Below, one piece after another: positions 8,933 to 18,082 of a stretch of DNA of 64,000 nt. Position 1 is the first letter of the stretch; each line of letters starts with the position of its first letter. The position numbers and the translations under genes were made by a program. Location: assembly GCF_026891035.1 (NCBI RefSeq), contig NZ_JAPTGG010000001.1:310001-374000 (forward strand), read 5' to 3'. The notes under the pieces are model-generated. The model did not search any database. It was given only the letters and a program-made list of their open reading frames with translations, and was not told the DNA's origin. The DNA comes from Dasania phycosphaerae (GTDB taxonomy: Bacteria > Pseudomonadota > Gammaproteobacteria > Pseudomonadales > Dasaniaceae).

Positions 8933-10106
8933 CCTCCCCCCCCGTTGCAACACTCTACTCGCGGGCTGCCTAGTAATGGCAGCCTTAACCGGCTGCAAAA
9001 CCGTTAGCTCGCAAGTGCAACACCACACTGGCGATGAGCAAGCCCAGCGCGAAGCCGAACTGCACGCCCAGGCCGACGATGCCTTTGCCGAGCTAGAGGG
9101 CAAAGCGAAAAAACGCCCCCTCACTCCCCCGCAGACTAGCCCGGCACTACAAAAACCAAGTGCCAGCGACCCGATGGTAAAAACCCACCAACGCCAACCC
9201 GATTGGGTGATGACGCCCCCCAGTAACCCCGAGTATGTTTTCGGAGTAGGCTCAGCGGGTATTAACTCTACCAGCGCTACCGCCAGCCAAATAGCCGACG
9301 AGCAGGCCAAGGTCAACTTAGCCGCCAAGCTGCGGGTATCGGTGAGCGCCGTTAACAATGCGCAAGAGCGGCTGCAACAAGGTGTGGTCAGCCAATCCTT
9401 TAACAGTGAAGTACGTAATACCGTGGCACCAACCAGCTATAGCGGCCTTAGTATTATTGAGCGCTATATCGATAAAGCTAACGCCACCGTTTACGCCTTA
9501 GCCGCCCTGCACAAGGCCAGCGCCCTGTCCAACCTGCAGCAACAAATCGCCCAGCTGGATCAACAGCTACTAGCCGCCAGCCAGGCCAGCGCCCAAGGCA
9601 GCACACTCAATAGGTTACGCAAAGCGCTACCCAGCCTTAAATTATTAGCCCAGCGCGAACAGCTCAACCAACAAGCGCTGGATATATCCAATGGCCAGCA
9701 GAGTTTCGCCCTTAGCCCTGAGCTCATCGAATTTCAAAATATTATTTACGCGCTGCTGGATACATTACAGTTTCGTATAGTCCAAAACGGCGATGCGATT
9801 TTGCGCGACAGCTTAATCAAAACGCTAACCGACCAAGGTATGCGGGTAAGCCAGCAAGGTGCCGCCGATATAGTACTGAGTTACAAGGTAAACTGGCGCC
9901 ATATACACAGGGATAGCCAACACTATCAACTGGCCAATGCCACCGTTAGCCTGCAAGATGAGCAGGGCAAAACCCTATCCACTTTTATAGAAAAGGCTAA
10001 GGGCATCTCCAGCGATGCCGGGCTAGCCAAAGATAAGGCGCTGGAAAAACTCGCCCAGCAGCTCAGCCAATCGCTGGGGGCGAATTTAGTCAAAGCCATA
10101 GACTAA
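8922..10106 (+). CDS. LPP20-family lipoprotein
   Basis: Predicted lipoprotein of 394 residues from TTG 8922. That start has AGGAG ten bases upstream and leads straight into a signal peptide ending in lipobox ALTGC. An ATG at 8880 is also open but would overlap LpoB by 53 bp and put 14 charged residues before the signal. After a proline- and glutamine-rich linker comes the LPP20-type segment (PDWVMTPPSNPEYVFGVGSA and the following helix of repeated ADEQAKVNLA). The rest is Gln- and Leu-rich helical, probably coiled coil, with a C-terminal alpha/beta region. It is the third gene of the COG3014-LpoB-LPP20 set. Confidence 0.8.
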   Translation: MASNLPPRCNTLLAGCLVMAALTGCKTVSSQVQHHTGDEQAQREAELHAQADDAFAELEGKAKKRPLTPPQTSPALQKPSASDPMVKTHQRQPDWVMTPPSNPEYVFGVGSAGINSTSATASQIADEQAKVNLAAKLRVSVSAVNNAQERLQQGVVSQSFNSEVRNTVAPTSYSGLSIIERYIDKANATVYALAALHKASALSNLQQQIAQLDQQLLAASQASAQGSTLNRLRKALPSLKLLAQREQLNQQALDISNGQQSFALSPELIEFQNIIYALLDTLQFRIVQNGDAILRDSLIKTLTDQGMRVSQQGAADIVLSYKVNWRHIHRDSQHYQLANATVSLQDEQGKTLSTFIEKAKGISSDAGLAKDKALEKLAQQLSQSLGANLVKAID

Positions 10107-10156
10107 CATTCACTAGGCCAATCGCACTGGCCAGCAAAGCAACAACGGGAATAGAT

Positions 10157-11518
10157 GTGAGTAAACATAGCTACGATTACGATTTATTTGTTATAGGCGC
10201 CGGTTCCGGCGGTGTTAGAGCTGGCCGCATGGCCGCAGGCTACGGTGCCAAAGTAGCGGTAGCCGAAGACCGCTACATGGGCGGCACCTGTGTTAATGTG
10301 GGCTGTGTGCCCAAAAAACTCTATGTTTACGCCTCACAGTTCAGCCACGCCTTTGAAGACGCCCGCGGCTTTGGCTGGGATAGCAAGCGCCCCAACTTTA
10401 ATTGGGCCACCTTACGGGACAATAAAAAAGCCGAAATCAGCCGCTTAAACGGCGTATACGACGGCCTATTAGGCAATGCCGGGGTTACCGTATATAACGG
10501 CCGCGCCCGCTTTGTGGATGCCCACACCGTAGAGGTTAACGGCCAACAGCACAGCGCCGAGCGCATTGTTATCGCCACCGGTGGCTGGCCCTATATACCC
10601 GATATTCCCGGCCGCGAGCACGCCGTTAGCTCTAACGAAGTATTTGATTTAGAAAACTTTCCGCAACGTATTATCGTCGTAGGCGGCGGTTACATCGCGG
10701 TGGAATTTGCCGGTATTTTTAATGGCCTAGGCGCACAAACCACCCAGCTGTATCGCGGCCCCTTATTTTTGCGCGGCTTTGACGAAGACGTACGCCAATT
10801 TGCCGCCCAAGAAATTGCCAAGTCCGGGGTTAACTTACAGTTCAACAACAATATCCAAGCCATAGAAAAACAAGCCGACGGGTCGCTGCTGGCACAACTA
10901 GAAGACGGCAGCAGCCTAGCCTGTGATGCCATACTCTACGCCACCGGCCGCAAGCCCCATTTGCAAGACTTAGGCTTAGAACACGTCGATATCGCCCTTA
11001 ACGACAACGGCACTATCAAAGTGAACCAGCAATACCAAACCAGCACCCCGCATATATATGCGCTGGGTGATGTTACCGGCGGCATGGAGCTCACACCTGT
11101 CGCCCTAGCCGAAGGTATGGCACTGGCCAAAACCCTGTATAACAACGAGCCTAGCACGGTGGACTACGACAATATCGCCACCGCCGTTTTTTGCCAGCCC
11201 ACCATAGGCACTTGTGGTTTATCGGAGCAACAAGCTAAAGAAAAATACGGTGATATTACCGTTTATGAATCCAACTTCCGCGCTATGAAGCACACCATAG
11301 GCGGCCGTGAAGAACGCACCTATATGAAGCTTATCGTCGACACCGCCAGCGACAAAGTGGTGGGCGTACACATGGTGGGTGACGAAGCCGGTGAGATTAT
11401 TCAGGGCATAGCCATAGCCATGAAAGCCGGTGCCACCAAGGCCCAGTTTGATAGCACCATAGGCATACACCCCACCGCGGCGGAAGAGTTTGTGACTATG
11501 CGCAGCCCGCGCGCATAA
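10157..11518 (+). CDS. gor: Glutathione-disulfide reductase
   Basis: FAD- and NADPH-dependent flavoenzyme reducing GSSG to GSH in the cytoplasm, 453 residues, the usual size. Visible: the FAD-binding GAGSGGVRAGRMAA near the N-terminus, the redox disulfide GGTCVNVGCVPKK (Cys45 and Cys50), the second nucleotide-binding motif VVGGGYIAVEFAGIF, the FAD contact YALGDVTGG, and the C-terminal HPTAAEEF with the catalytic His-Glu pair. The start is GTG with GGGA upstream. A 9-bp stem (11558-11583) follows the stop. Confidence 0.96.
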   Translation: MSKHSYDYDLFVIGAGSGGVRAGRMAAGYGAKVAVAEDRYMGGTCVNVGCVPKKLYVYASQFSHAFEDARGFGWDSKRPNFNWATLRDNKKAEISRLNGVYDGLLGNAGVTVYNGRARFVDAHTVEVNGQQHSAERIVIATGGWPYIPDIPGREHAVSSNEVFDLENFPQRIIVVGGGYIAVEFAGIFNGLGAQTTQLYRGPLFLRGFDEDVRQFAAQEIAKSGVNLQFNNNIQAIEKQADGSLLAQLEDGSSLACDAILYATGRKPHLQDLGLEHVDIALNDNGTIKVNQQYQTSTPHIYALGDVTGGMELTPVALAEGMALAKTLYNNEPSTVDYDNIATAVFCQPTIGTCGLSEQQAKEKYGDITVYESNFRAMKHTIGGREERTYMKLIVDTASDKVVGVHMVGDEAGEIIQGIAIAMKAGATKAQFDSTIGIHPTAAEEFVTMRSPRA

Positions 11519-11557
11519 AAATATAGCTGCCCCCCTGTATGGGGTAGGCATTAGGCT

Positions 11558-11583
11558 AGGCGCTGGCATCCATACCAGCGCCT
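11558..11583. terminator. Hairpin downstream of glutathione reductase
   Basis: AGGCGCTGG (11558-11566) pairs perfectly with CCAGCGCCT (11575-11583) across an 8-base loop, 40 bp after the gor stop. There is no real T-run (CTCTCTAG follows), so it is a possible but not classical terminator. It abuts the MITE-like element. Confidence 0.45.
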
Positions 11584-11586
11584 CTC

Positions 11587-11869
11587 TAGTGTCCGGTTAA
11601 AGCACTATTCCAGTCATGCCGGGCTCCGACACGGCATCCACGAAAACTGAAATATGCTAGCAATCCTCAGCGTGTGATTAGAATACGCTATCAAAATAGT
11701 CATTTTTTAAAAACCTGTATTAAATGCATGCTACGAACTTCGTAAGCCTATGGATACCGGCTCAAGGCCGGAACGACAACCTGAAAGTGAGTCATAAATC
11801 TAAACGAGGTGAATTCTATTTACTATTTTAGTGTCAAATACATACCATTACGATTTTAACCGGACACTA
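11587..11869. mobile_element. MITE-like element with 15-bp perfect inverted ends
   Basis: TAGTGTCCGGTTAAA (11587-11601) and its exact reverse complement (11855-11869) bracket 283 bp with no credible ORF. The flanking bases extend the symmetry to CTAG on both sides. One reading is that the ends begin at TGTCC and CTAG is a 4-bp target duplication. Inside are stretches typical of dispersed non-coding repeats (GCTCAAGGCCGGAACGAC and ATGCCGGGCTCCGACACGG). No transposase is present, so it would be a non-autonomous derivative. The 519-bp gap 11519-12037 holds this element, the hairpin before it, and nothing else I recognise. Confidence 0.7.
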
Positions 11870-12037
11870 GTGTATCAGCGCCTGGCTTACCAGCAGCTAC
11901 CTTCTCCTTGAGTTTCAGACCGTTGTCCCCCTACATTTAAATTTTTTTCAGCTCGTTAGACATTCGTTCAAAGCCACAGCTCTAAACACGATGGATCAAG
12001 CAAGCCAAATTCAGCCTGTGTACTATACTGGCCCATT

Positions 12038-12424
12038 ATGAAGACCGTAGATGAGATGGACTTTGATAGCCTATTACAGGGCATAGATGATGGCGCCAGC
12101 CCACTGGTATTTTGCCGCTGCTGTCACACGCCTATTACCAGCCAGCACGAACAGGCCATCATAGGCAATAACAGCCACCACCGTTTCACCAACCCCGCCG
12201 GCGTCAACTACCATTTGCGCTGTTTTAACAATGCCCACGGCTGCAGCATTACCGGCCCCGCCAGCGAAGAATACAGCTGGTTTGCCGGCTACCAATGGCA
12301 ACTGGCCCTGTGTACAGAGTGCGGCGAGCATTTGGGCTGGTATTATCAGTACTGCCGTAGCAGCCATAGCCAGCGTTTTTTCTTTGGTTTAATAGCCGAT
12401 AGGTTAATGGATCAACTGGGCTAG
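12038..12424 (+). CDS. Stand-alone CULT-domain (bacterial cereblon-like) protein
   Basis: Single-domain protein of 128 residues matching the CULT family, the thalidomide-binding domain of eukaryotic cereblon and of small bacterial homologues such as MsCI4 of Magnetospirillum (recognised from memory). Visible: Zn-binding cysteine pairs C26-x-x-C29 and C92-x-x-C95; the three aromatic-cage tryptophans W81, W87 and W101 in SWFAGYQW and HLGW; the conserved FTNPAGVNYHLRCF and FFGLIADRL blocks. No other domain is fused, so it is not an E3 adaptor. The natural ligand in bacteria is not settled; uracil-like or cyclic-imide compounds are discussed. It is flanked by the MITE-like element and an RluA-type pseudouridine synthase. 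Confidence 0.88.
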   Translation: MKTVDEMDFDSLLQGIDDGASPLVFCRCCHTPITSQHEQAIIGNNSHHRFTNPAGVNYHLRCFNNAHGCSITGPASEEYSWFAGYQWQLALCTECGEHLGWYYQYCRSSHSQRFFFGLIADRLMDQLG

Positions 12425-12473
12425 GCTTTCGTGCTACACTGCGCCGCCTAGTAACAGCAACGACCTATGCGCT

Positions 12474-13139
12474 ATGACTGGCAGAGATTTTATTGCCCCC
12501 CCTTGCACCGAAGATATACATATACTCTGGCAGGACGATCAGTGTTTACTGGTTAACAAACCCGCTGGTTTACTCTCGGTGCCCGGCCGCCACCCCGCCA
12601 ACCGCGACTGTCTTATCAGCCGAGTGCAAGAGCAATACCCCAGCGCCAGAATCGTACACCGCCTAGACATGGATACCTCGGGGATTATGGTGCTGGCGCT
12701 AAACGCCGATAGCCATAGGCAGCTCAGCCGACAGTTTGAACAAAGGCTCACCCACAAATGTTATATCGCTGAAGTGTTTGGCCTAGTAGCAAAAGATAAA
12801 GGCAGTATAGAGCTGCCCATCATCACCGACTGGCCTAATAGGCCCTTACAAAAAATTGACCACGAGCAGGGTAAAGCCGCCTTAACCCACTACCAAGTGC
12901 TGAGTAGAAACCCCACGCGCAATAGCAGCCGAGTATTGCTCACCCCCATCACTGGGCGCTCGCACCAGCTGCGCATACACCTAGCGGAAATAGGCCACCC
13001 TATTTTAGGCTGTGATTTTTATGCCCACCAGCAGGCTAGAGCCCTATCACCGCGGCTATTGCTGCACGCTGAAACCCTGCATTTTCACCACCCTGTTAGC
13101 GATGAAGTCATTAAAGGCTACAGCCCCTGCCCCTTTTAA
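12474..13139 (+). CDS. RluA-family pseudouridine synthase
   Basis: RNA pseudouridine synthase of 221 residues that isomerises uridine in 23S rRNA (746) and tRNA (32) if it is a true RluA orthologue. The catalytic motif HRLDMDTSGIMVLA has Asp65. Also seen are the N-terminal LLVNKPAGLLSVPGR and the C-terminal TGRSHQLRIHLAEIGHPILGC. There is no S4 domain, which separates it from RluC and RluD and matches RluA length. The gene starts 50 bp after the CULT gene on the same strand and the two may share a transcript. Confidence 0.9.
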   Translation: MTGRDFIAPPCTEDIHILWQDDQCLLVNKPAGLLSVPGRHPANRDCLISRVQEQYPSARIVHRLDMDTSGIMVLALNADSHRQLSRQFEQRLTHKCYIAEVFGLVAKDKGSIELPIITDWPNRPLQKIDHEQGKAALTHYQVLSRNPTRNSSRVLLTPITGRSHQLRIHLAEIGHPILGCDFYAHQQARALSPRLLLHAETLHFHHPVSDEVIKGYSPCPF

Positions 13140-13161
13140 TGCGGCCAGTTCTTTAACAAGG

Positions 13162-13962
13162 CTATAGGTACGAGCACCAGTCACTCCAGCTGCCCGCATA
13201 CAGCTTGGCGTCCTCCCTGCCCGCCTCGGCCAGCGACAATAAATTAACGCAGGCCGTGACCCCCGAACCGCAGTACACCATTAACTCATCCTGATTAAGC
13301 AGCTCCTGCCAACGCGGTTGCTGTTGCTCAGTCAGTAACTGCCCCTGCTCGCCGGTGACACTCTGCCAAGGGTAATTAACAGCCCCCTCTATATGCCCAG
13401 CGATAGGATCTATAGGCTCCTCTTCGCCGCGGTAACGCGGCGCTTCACGGGAGTCTATGAGTGCACAATTCGCACCGCGCTGTATGACCGCCTCGCGATT
13501 TACCAATAATTCGGGGCGCGGCGCAGCGATAAAGTCCCCCGCTATGCTGCTGGGGATAGCAGCATCACAAGGTAAACCCTGCCCCTGCCAGGCCTTAAAA
13601 CCCCCGTCTAACACTTTTACCTGCTCATGGCCCAAGTAGCGCAGCAGCCACCACAACCTGGCAGCAAAGGCCATGCGCTGATCATCATAGGCCACCACCA
13701 AGGTCTTATTAGTCATACCCAGAGCCTGCAAACGCTGCTGTAATCGCCCACTATCAGGCAAAGGGTGACGGCCACCATGCCGCCCCTTGGGGCCGGACAA
13801 ATCTTCATCCAAATGCAAATAATGGGCACCACTAATATGGCTTTGCTGGTAGCTGCGGCGACCGGCCTGCACATCTGCCAGTGAAAAACGGCAGTCTATA
13901 ATCAATAACTGCTCGCGGGGTTTAGCCGCTAACTCCGCCGGTGAAATCAAATATTTTGGCAT
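13162..13962 (-). CDS. 3-mercaptopyruvate/thiosulfate sulfurtransferase
   Basis: Tandem rhodanese of 266 residues. The N-terminal domain (1-130) lacks the catalytic Cys (AYDDQ in the loop) as is usual. The C-terminal domain has the active loop CGSGVTAC with Cys231. The CGSGVT sequence is typical of mercaptopyruvate sulfurtransferase rather than thiosulfate sulfurtransferase. It transfers sulfane sulfur to acceptors such as thiols or cyanide in the cytoplasm. The gene is convergent with the pseudouridine synthase, with only 22 bp between. Confidence 0.9.
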   Translation of the reverse strand: MPKYLISPAELAAKPREQLLIIDCRFSLADVQAGRRSYQQSHISGAHYLHLDEDLSGPKGRHGGRHPLPDSGRLQQRLQALGMTNKTLVVAYDDQRMAFAARLWWLLRYLGHEQVKVLDGGFKAWQGQGLPCDAAIPSSIAGDFIAAPRPELLVNREAVIQRGANCALIDSREAPRYRGEEEPIDPIAGHIEGAVNYPWQSVTGEQGQLLTEQQQPRWQELLNQDELMVYCGSGVTACVNLLSLAEAGREDAKLYAGSWSDWCSYL

Positions 13963-14063
13963 AACACTACTCTTTAATTACTTACCTTTTTATTACTTAG
14001 CTTTTTAATGCTTAGCTTGGCGCTGGCCGCGCAAAGCAAATTGCCCAGCGGGTGATATAGGCT

Positions 14064-15953
14064 ATGCTAAGCAATACCTTTTTATCAAGTAATATAAACA
14101 TGGACGATTTTACTAGGCCCCTCTACAGTGATAGCGGCGCACAATCAGGCAGTTCTATGGATAAGCTAGAGGCGAAAACACGCTTCCTCTACCACTATGC
14201 CCCTATAGGTATATGGGAAGAAGACTGGAGCAAAACCAAGGCGCTATTCGACTCTTTAACACCGCAGCAGCAAAAAAACTTTGAGCAATACCTAAAGCAA
14301 GACCCTGCGCGGGTGGAGGCCTTTAAACACACTACCCAAGTCATATCGGTAAACCCTGCCGCCCTACACCAATATGGCTACTGCGAAGATGAACACGACT
14401 TATTTTTACAGGAGTACGATGTTTACATAGCCGATTTTCTTCCCGACCTAATTAGATTTTCTCAGGGGGAATATGTCAGTACTAGTGTGAGCGAAGAAAC
14501 CGGGCGCTTTGGTAAAAAGTTAATTTTTCGCGACACCTACTGCATACCGGAAGACTATCGCCACGACTGGCGGCGGGTTATTTGCATCTCGCAGGAAATA
14601 TCACAAACCCTACAACACGAGCGCATAGTCGACGAACAAGTACGCCACTTAGAAATGGCAGCAGCTATAGCCAAAATAGGCTATTGGAATGTGGGCTTAA
14701 GCGAAAATGCCAAAATTCAATATTCAGGCCAGTACTTGCAATTGATGGAATTAGAAAGCCAAGACGCCATCACCCAAAGCGACATTAACAAAATAATACA
14801 CCCTGAAGATTTGCCAAAAGTTCTTAACACCTTCAAAAAAGCTGACACCCACCTGCAGGATTACAGCATAGATTACCGAGTCATCACCCCCAAAGGAAAA
14901 TTAAAATACATACATGAAATAGGGCAAATATTAGCAAATCAAGATGGCAAGACCTATTCTCACCACGGCATTATTCAAGATATCAGCACCGAGGTTTTTA
15001 AACAGCAACAACTGGAATCCGCCAAGCAAAAAATTAACCAATTAAAAGAACAGTTTATGGGGGCCATTAACGCACTCACAGTAGGCATAGGCTTATTCGA
15101 CAGCAACAACAAACTCATAAAATCCAATAACTACCTCAATAGCTATTTTAATGAATTTGATATAGATCTGTACCAGCCGGGACTTAATTTCCATGAAGCT
15201 ATAAAAAGCATTATCCAAACTGACGACTACAAAAATAATAAAGAACAGAAACAACAAGACTTTCAACAATGGTTTATTAGCAACTCTGAAAAAGCCTTTG
15301 AATATTACGACAACTATAGCTGGCTCAGCCTGCATAAAGAAACGCTAGCGGATAACAGCTACGCCATCACCCTTTCCGATATTAGTGAGCTCAAAGAGCG
15401 CGAACACCTACTACATGAAAAACAACAAGAGCTAGAGCGATTAGCCACCAAAGACGCACTCACTAATATTTATAATCGTCGCAAATTTAATGAAAGCCTC
15501 AACCATGAATTTAGGCGTAGTATGCGTAATAAAGAGCCGCTATCTTTAATTATGTGCGATGTAGACTTCTTTAAAAACTACAATGATAACTATGGTCATA
15601 TCAGTGGCGACCAATGTTTACAACAGGTGGCCGAAGCCATACACCAGTGCTTTAATCGTGTCACTGATATAGTCGCCCGCTACGGCGGGGAAGAGTTCGC
15701 CATAATCCTGCCCAATACTGACCAGCTGCTAGCAGAGCAACTAGCCGCCAAAATGCTAGCCGCGGTTAAAGATAAAAACATCCCTCATCAAGGCTCAAAA
15801 ATAGGTGATTGCGTTACCGTAAGCGTGGGGGTAACCACTATGAATAATTGCCTGCAACACAGCCAAATCGACCTTATAGACTGTGCCGACAAGGCCTTAT
15901 ATACGGCCAAAGAACAAGGCCGAAACTGCATGTGTAGCAACCTCTGCCTATAA
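14064..15953 (+). CDS. PAS-domain diguanylate cyclase
   Basis: Soluble signalling protein of 629 residues with no clear membrane helix. The N-terminal half has PAS-like segments (about 30-150 and 190-310, the latter with YSIDYRVITPKGKLKYIHE typical of PAS_3). A further PAS-like region spans 330-450. A short coiled linker (LLHEKQQELERLA) leads into a C-terminal GGDEF domain with DVDFFKNYND, RYGGEEF (active GGEEF) and ADKALYTAKEQGRN, so it should make c-di-GMP. No EAL domain follows. The start at 14064 has GGTGA eight bases upstream; ATG 14100 is an alternative. It stands as a single gene. Confidence 0.92.
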   Translation: MLSNTFLSSNINMDDFTRPLYSDSGAQSGSSMDKLEAKTRFLYHYAPIGIWEEDWSKTKALFDSLTPQQQKNFEQYLKQDPARVEAFKHTTQVISVNPAALHQYGYCEDEHDLFLQEYDVYIADFLPDLIRFSQGEYVSTSVSEETGRFGKKLIFRDTYCIPEDYRHDWRRVICISQEISQTLQHERIVDEQVRHLEMAAAIAKIGYWNVGLSENAKIQYSGQYLQLMELESQDAITQSDINKIIHPEDLPKVLNTFKKADTHLQDYSIDYRVITPKGKLKYIHEIGQILANQDGKTYSHHGIIQDISTEVFKQQQLESAKQKINQLKEQFMGAINALTVGIGLFDSNNKLIKSNNYLNSYFNEFDIDLYQPGLNFHEAIKSIIQTDDYKNNKEQKQQDFQQWFISNSEKAFEYYDNYSWLSLHKETLADNSYAITLSDISELKEREHLLHEKQQELERLATKDALTNIYNRRKFNESLNHEFRRSMRNKEPLSLIMCDVDFFKNYNDNYGHISGDQCLQQVAEAIHQCFNRVTDIVARYGGEEFAIILPNTDQLLAEQLAAKMLAAVKDKNIPHQGSKIGDCVTVSVGVTTMNNCLQHSQIDLIDCADKALYTAKEQGRNCMCSNLCL

Positions 15954-16268
15954 CTACAGCGACACACGCACATATTCAAGGCAGGCTAACAGCCTACAAC
16001 GCAGCCAATTCAACTCAATAAACATATTAGCTTAGGCAAAGGGGATTCCATCGTCATCATCACAAGCCCCTTTAACTCCGTTTTAAGGAAACTAATTAGT
16101 TAGCGCCTAGAGCCAGCAGAAAACGGCCCCAGCTGCAGTACTACTTATTTGTGGGCCTAGCACTAATCGTTTAGATTGATGGGCTTAAGCTTATATAGTA
16201 TGGTCGTGGCATATTCAGCTTAAGTAACTCTGGCTAATAAGCTTTTTAACTTAACAAGAGGCAAACTC
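15954..16268. other. Gene-free intergenic region
   Basis: 315 bp between the diguanylate cyclase and the Pmp3-type gene. I see no ORF, RNA gene or clear promoter. The only structure noted is AAAGGGG near 16038 with CCCCTTT near 16068, a long-loop inverted pair without a good T-run. Confidence 0.5.
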
Positions 16269-16466
16269 ATGCGCTATTTACTCGCTATACTCCTACCCCC
16301 AGTGGCGGTTTTTCTTTGTGGCAAGCCTATGGTTGGCATTTTAAATATCATACTCACCCTATGTTTTTGGGTACCTGGCGTGGTACATGCACTATTTGTG
16401 GTACACAGCCACCTCAACGAAAAGCAAACTCAAAAAATTGTTGATGCCATAAACAACAAAGGTTAA
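16269..16466 (+). CDS. YqaE/Pmp3-family small membrane protein
   Basis: Hydrophobic protein of 65 residues with two membrane helices (RYLLAILLPPVAVFLCG, then ILNIILTLCFWVPGVVHALFVV). The LLPPVAVFL and FWVPGVVHA blocks are the hallmark of the Pmp3/YqaE (UPF0057) family, which affects membrane potential and salt stress in yeast and plants. AGAGG lies eight bases before the ATG. The DUF2959 lipoprotein gene starts 4 bp after its stop, so they form an operon. Confidence 0.9.
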   Translation: MRYLLAILLPPVAVFLCGKPMVGILNIILTLCFWVPGVVHALFVVHSHLNEKQTQKIVDAINNKG

Positions 16467-16470
16467 GCCC

Positions 16471-17115
16471 ATGCTACTGCGCGTCTTGTTAATCAGTATT
16501 CTGTTTACTCTCACCGCTTGTGAAAGCACTTATTTCAATGCCATGGAAGAACTGGGCATACACAAGCGCGATATTTTGGTAGACCGCATAGAAGATGCCC
16601 AAGACGCACAACAAGAAGGGCAGGAGCAGTTCAAAACTGCCCTAGAGCAATTTAAAGAGGTGGTTAACTTTGACGGCGGCGAACTAGAAGAAATGTATAA
16701 CCGCCTCAACAGCGCCTACGAAGACAGTGTAGACGCCGCCAACAACATCAGTAAACGCATAGACAAAGTTGACTCCGTAGCCAATGCCCTGTTTGATGAG
16801 TGGCAAGATGAGCTGGAGCAATACACTAACAGCAACCTTAGGCGCAGCAGCGCAGCGCAACTTAAAAGCACTCAACAACGCTATAGCCGCCTGCTAAAAG
16901 CCATGCGCAAAGCTGAAAGCGCCATCGCCCCCGTGCTTAACACCTTGCGTGATAACAGCCTATATCTTAAACACAACCTCAATGCCCGTGCGATTAGTTC
17001 ACTGAAGGGCGAACTGGGCTCAGTCAACCGCGATGTCACCGCCCTAATTAAAACGATGGAACTAGCCATACAAGAGTCCAATAGTTTTATTAAAGAGCTA
17101 AAAGCGGGCAGTTAA
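16471..17115 (+). CDS. DUF2959-family lipoprotein
   Basis: Lipoprotein of 214 residues with lipobox LTAC at about 17. The rest is almost wholly helical and charged (AMEELGIHKRDILVDRIEDA; then EEMYNRLNSAYEDSVDAANN), likely a coiled-coil bundle in the periplasm. This matches DUF2959, whose function is unknown. AAAGG at the end of the upstream Pmp3-type gene serves as its ribosome site, so translation is tied to it. Confidence 0.87.
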   Translation: MLLRVLLISILFTLTACESTYFNAMEELGIHKRDILVDRIEDAQDAQQEGQEQFKTALEQFKEVVNFDGGELEEMYNRLNSAYEDSVDAANNISKRIDKVDSVANALFDEWQDELEQYTNSNLRRSSAAQLKSTQQRYSRLLKAMRKAESAIAPVLNTLRDNSLYLKHNLNARAISSLKGELGSVNRDVTALIKTMELAIQESNSFIKELKAGS

Positions 17116-17188
17116 ACTCCCCCCATCACCACTCATATAATGCATCAGCTCAACTAAACTGGTGCCTGTCGCCACAGCAAAGATAGCT

Positions 17189-18082
17189 ATGACTCAAGTC
17201 GTTTCCTCCAAAGGGCTGGCCAGCTCCATAGGCGCATCACTGTTATTTGCCATGATGCCGCTGTACTTGCAGTGGCTGCCTTCCAGCTCCGGTTACGTAG
17301 CCGCTGGCCAGCGCATTATTTGGACCAGCCTATTTATTGCCTGCGTACTGCTATTTAATAAGCAGTTGCTCAACAGCCTTAAACCCCTTAGCCGACTCAG
17401 CAATTGGCCTGGGCTAATCTGCGGCTCGCTGTTGGTAGGTATGCAGTGGTTTATATTTTCCTGGGCGCCGCTAAATAATGAAACCTTAGGCGTTTCTCTA
17501 GGTTATTTTTTACTGCCACTCACTTTAGTGTTGGTTGGCCGCTTGCTCTACGGCGAAAAGCTAAACCTGGCGCAAAGTTTGGCCACGGTATTAGCCAGCT
17601 TGGCGATAGCCTATAACCTTTGGTATACCGGCAGTTTTTCCTGGGTGGCCTTAGTCATAGCCTTGGGTTATCCGCTGTATTTTATTTTGCGCCGCAAACA
17701 ATCCCTGCCAGTAATGAGTGCCTTTTTTATAGAAAACTTATTATTGCTACCCATCGCTTGGTGGGCCAGCCAACACTATGGCCAGGTCACACATCCCTTT
17801 GCTTACAGCTGGCCAGAGCTGGCGGTATTTTTAGGGCTGGGGGTTTTAGGTTCGCTGGGCATGTTGTGCATGCTATACGCCAGCCGCCTACTACCAGTGG
17901 CATTGTTTGGCTTGCTAGGTTATTTAGAGCCGCCACTAATCATGCTGGTAGGTTTATGCTTTTTAAATGAAAGCATACAGCCCGGCGAATACCTTACATA
18001 CATATTGATACTGCTGGCACTCATCACCCTTAGCCTTAGCGGTGTCAAACACCTGCTGCGTGAGCGCCGCCGCCGAGCTTAA
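17189..18082 (+). CDS. rarD: RarD-type EamA-family transporter
   Basis: Inner-membrane transporter of the drug/metabolite superfamily with about ten hydrophobic helices. The opening (GLASSIGASLLFAMMPLYL) and AGQRIIWTSLFIAC match RarD, followed by a middle YFLLPLTLVLVGRLLYGEKL and late GLLGYLEPPLIMLVGLCFLNE. Transported compound is unknown. GTG 17162 is open, but neither start has a strong ribosome site. ATG 17189 gives the normal short N-terminus (297 residues). The last helix is followed by an Arg-rich tail. Confidence 0.85.
   Translation: MTQVVSSKGLASSIGASLLFAMMPLYLQWLPSSSGYVAAGQRIIWTSLFIACVLLFNKQLLNSLKPLSRLSNWPGLICGSLLVGMQWFIFSWAPLNNETLGVSLGYFLLPLTLVLVGRLLYGEKLNLAQSLATVLASLAIAYNLWYTGSFSWVALVIALGYPLYFILRRKQSLPVMSAFFIENLLLLPIAWWASQHYGQVTHPFAYSWPELAVFLGLGVLGSLGMLCMLYASRLLPVALFGLLGYLEPPLIMLVGLCFLNESIQPGEYLTYILILLALITLSLSGVKHLLRERRRRA

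Noticed and set aside
16037..16074. AAAGGGG/CCCCTTT inverted pair as a terminator of the diguanylate cyclase gene
   Set aside because: Loop of more than 20 bases, no T-run and 80 bp after the stop; too weak to call.
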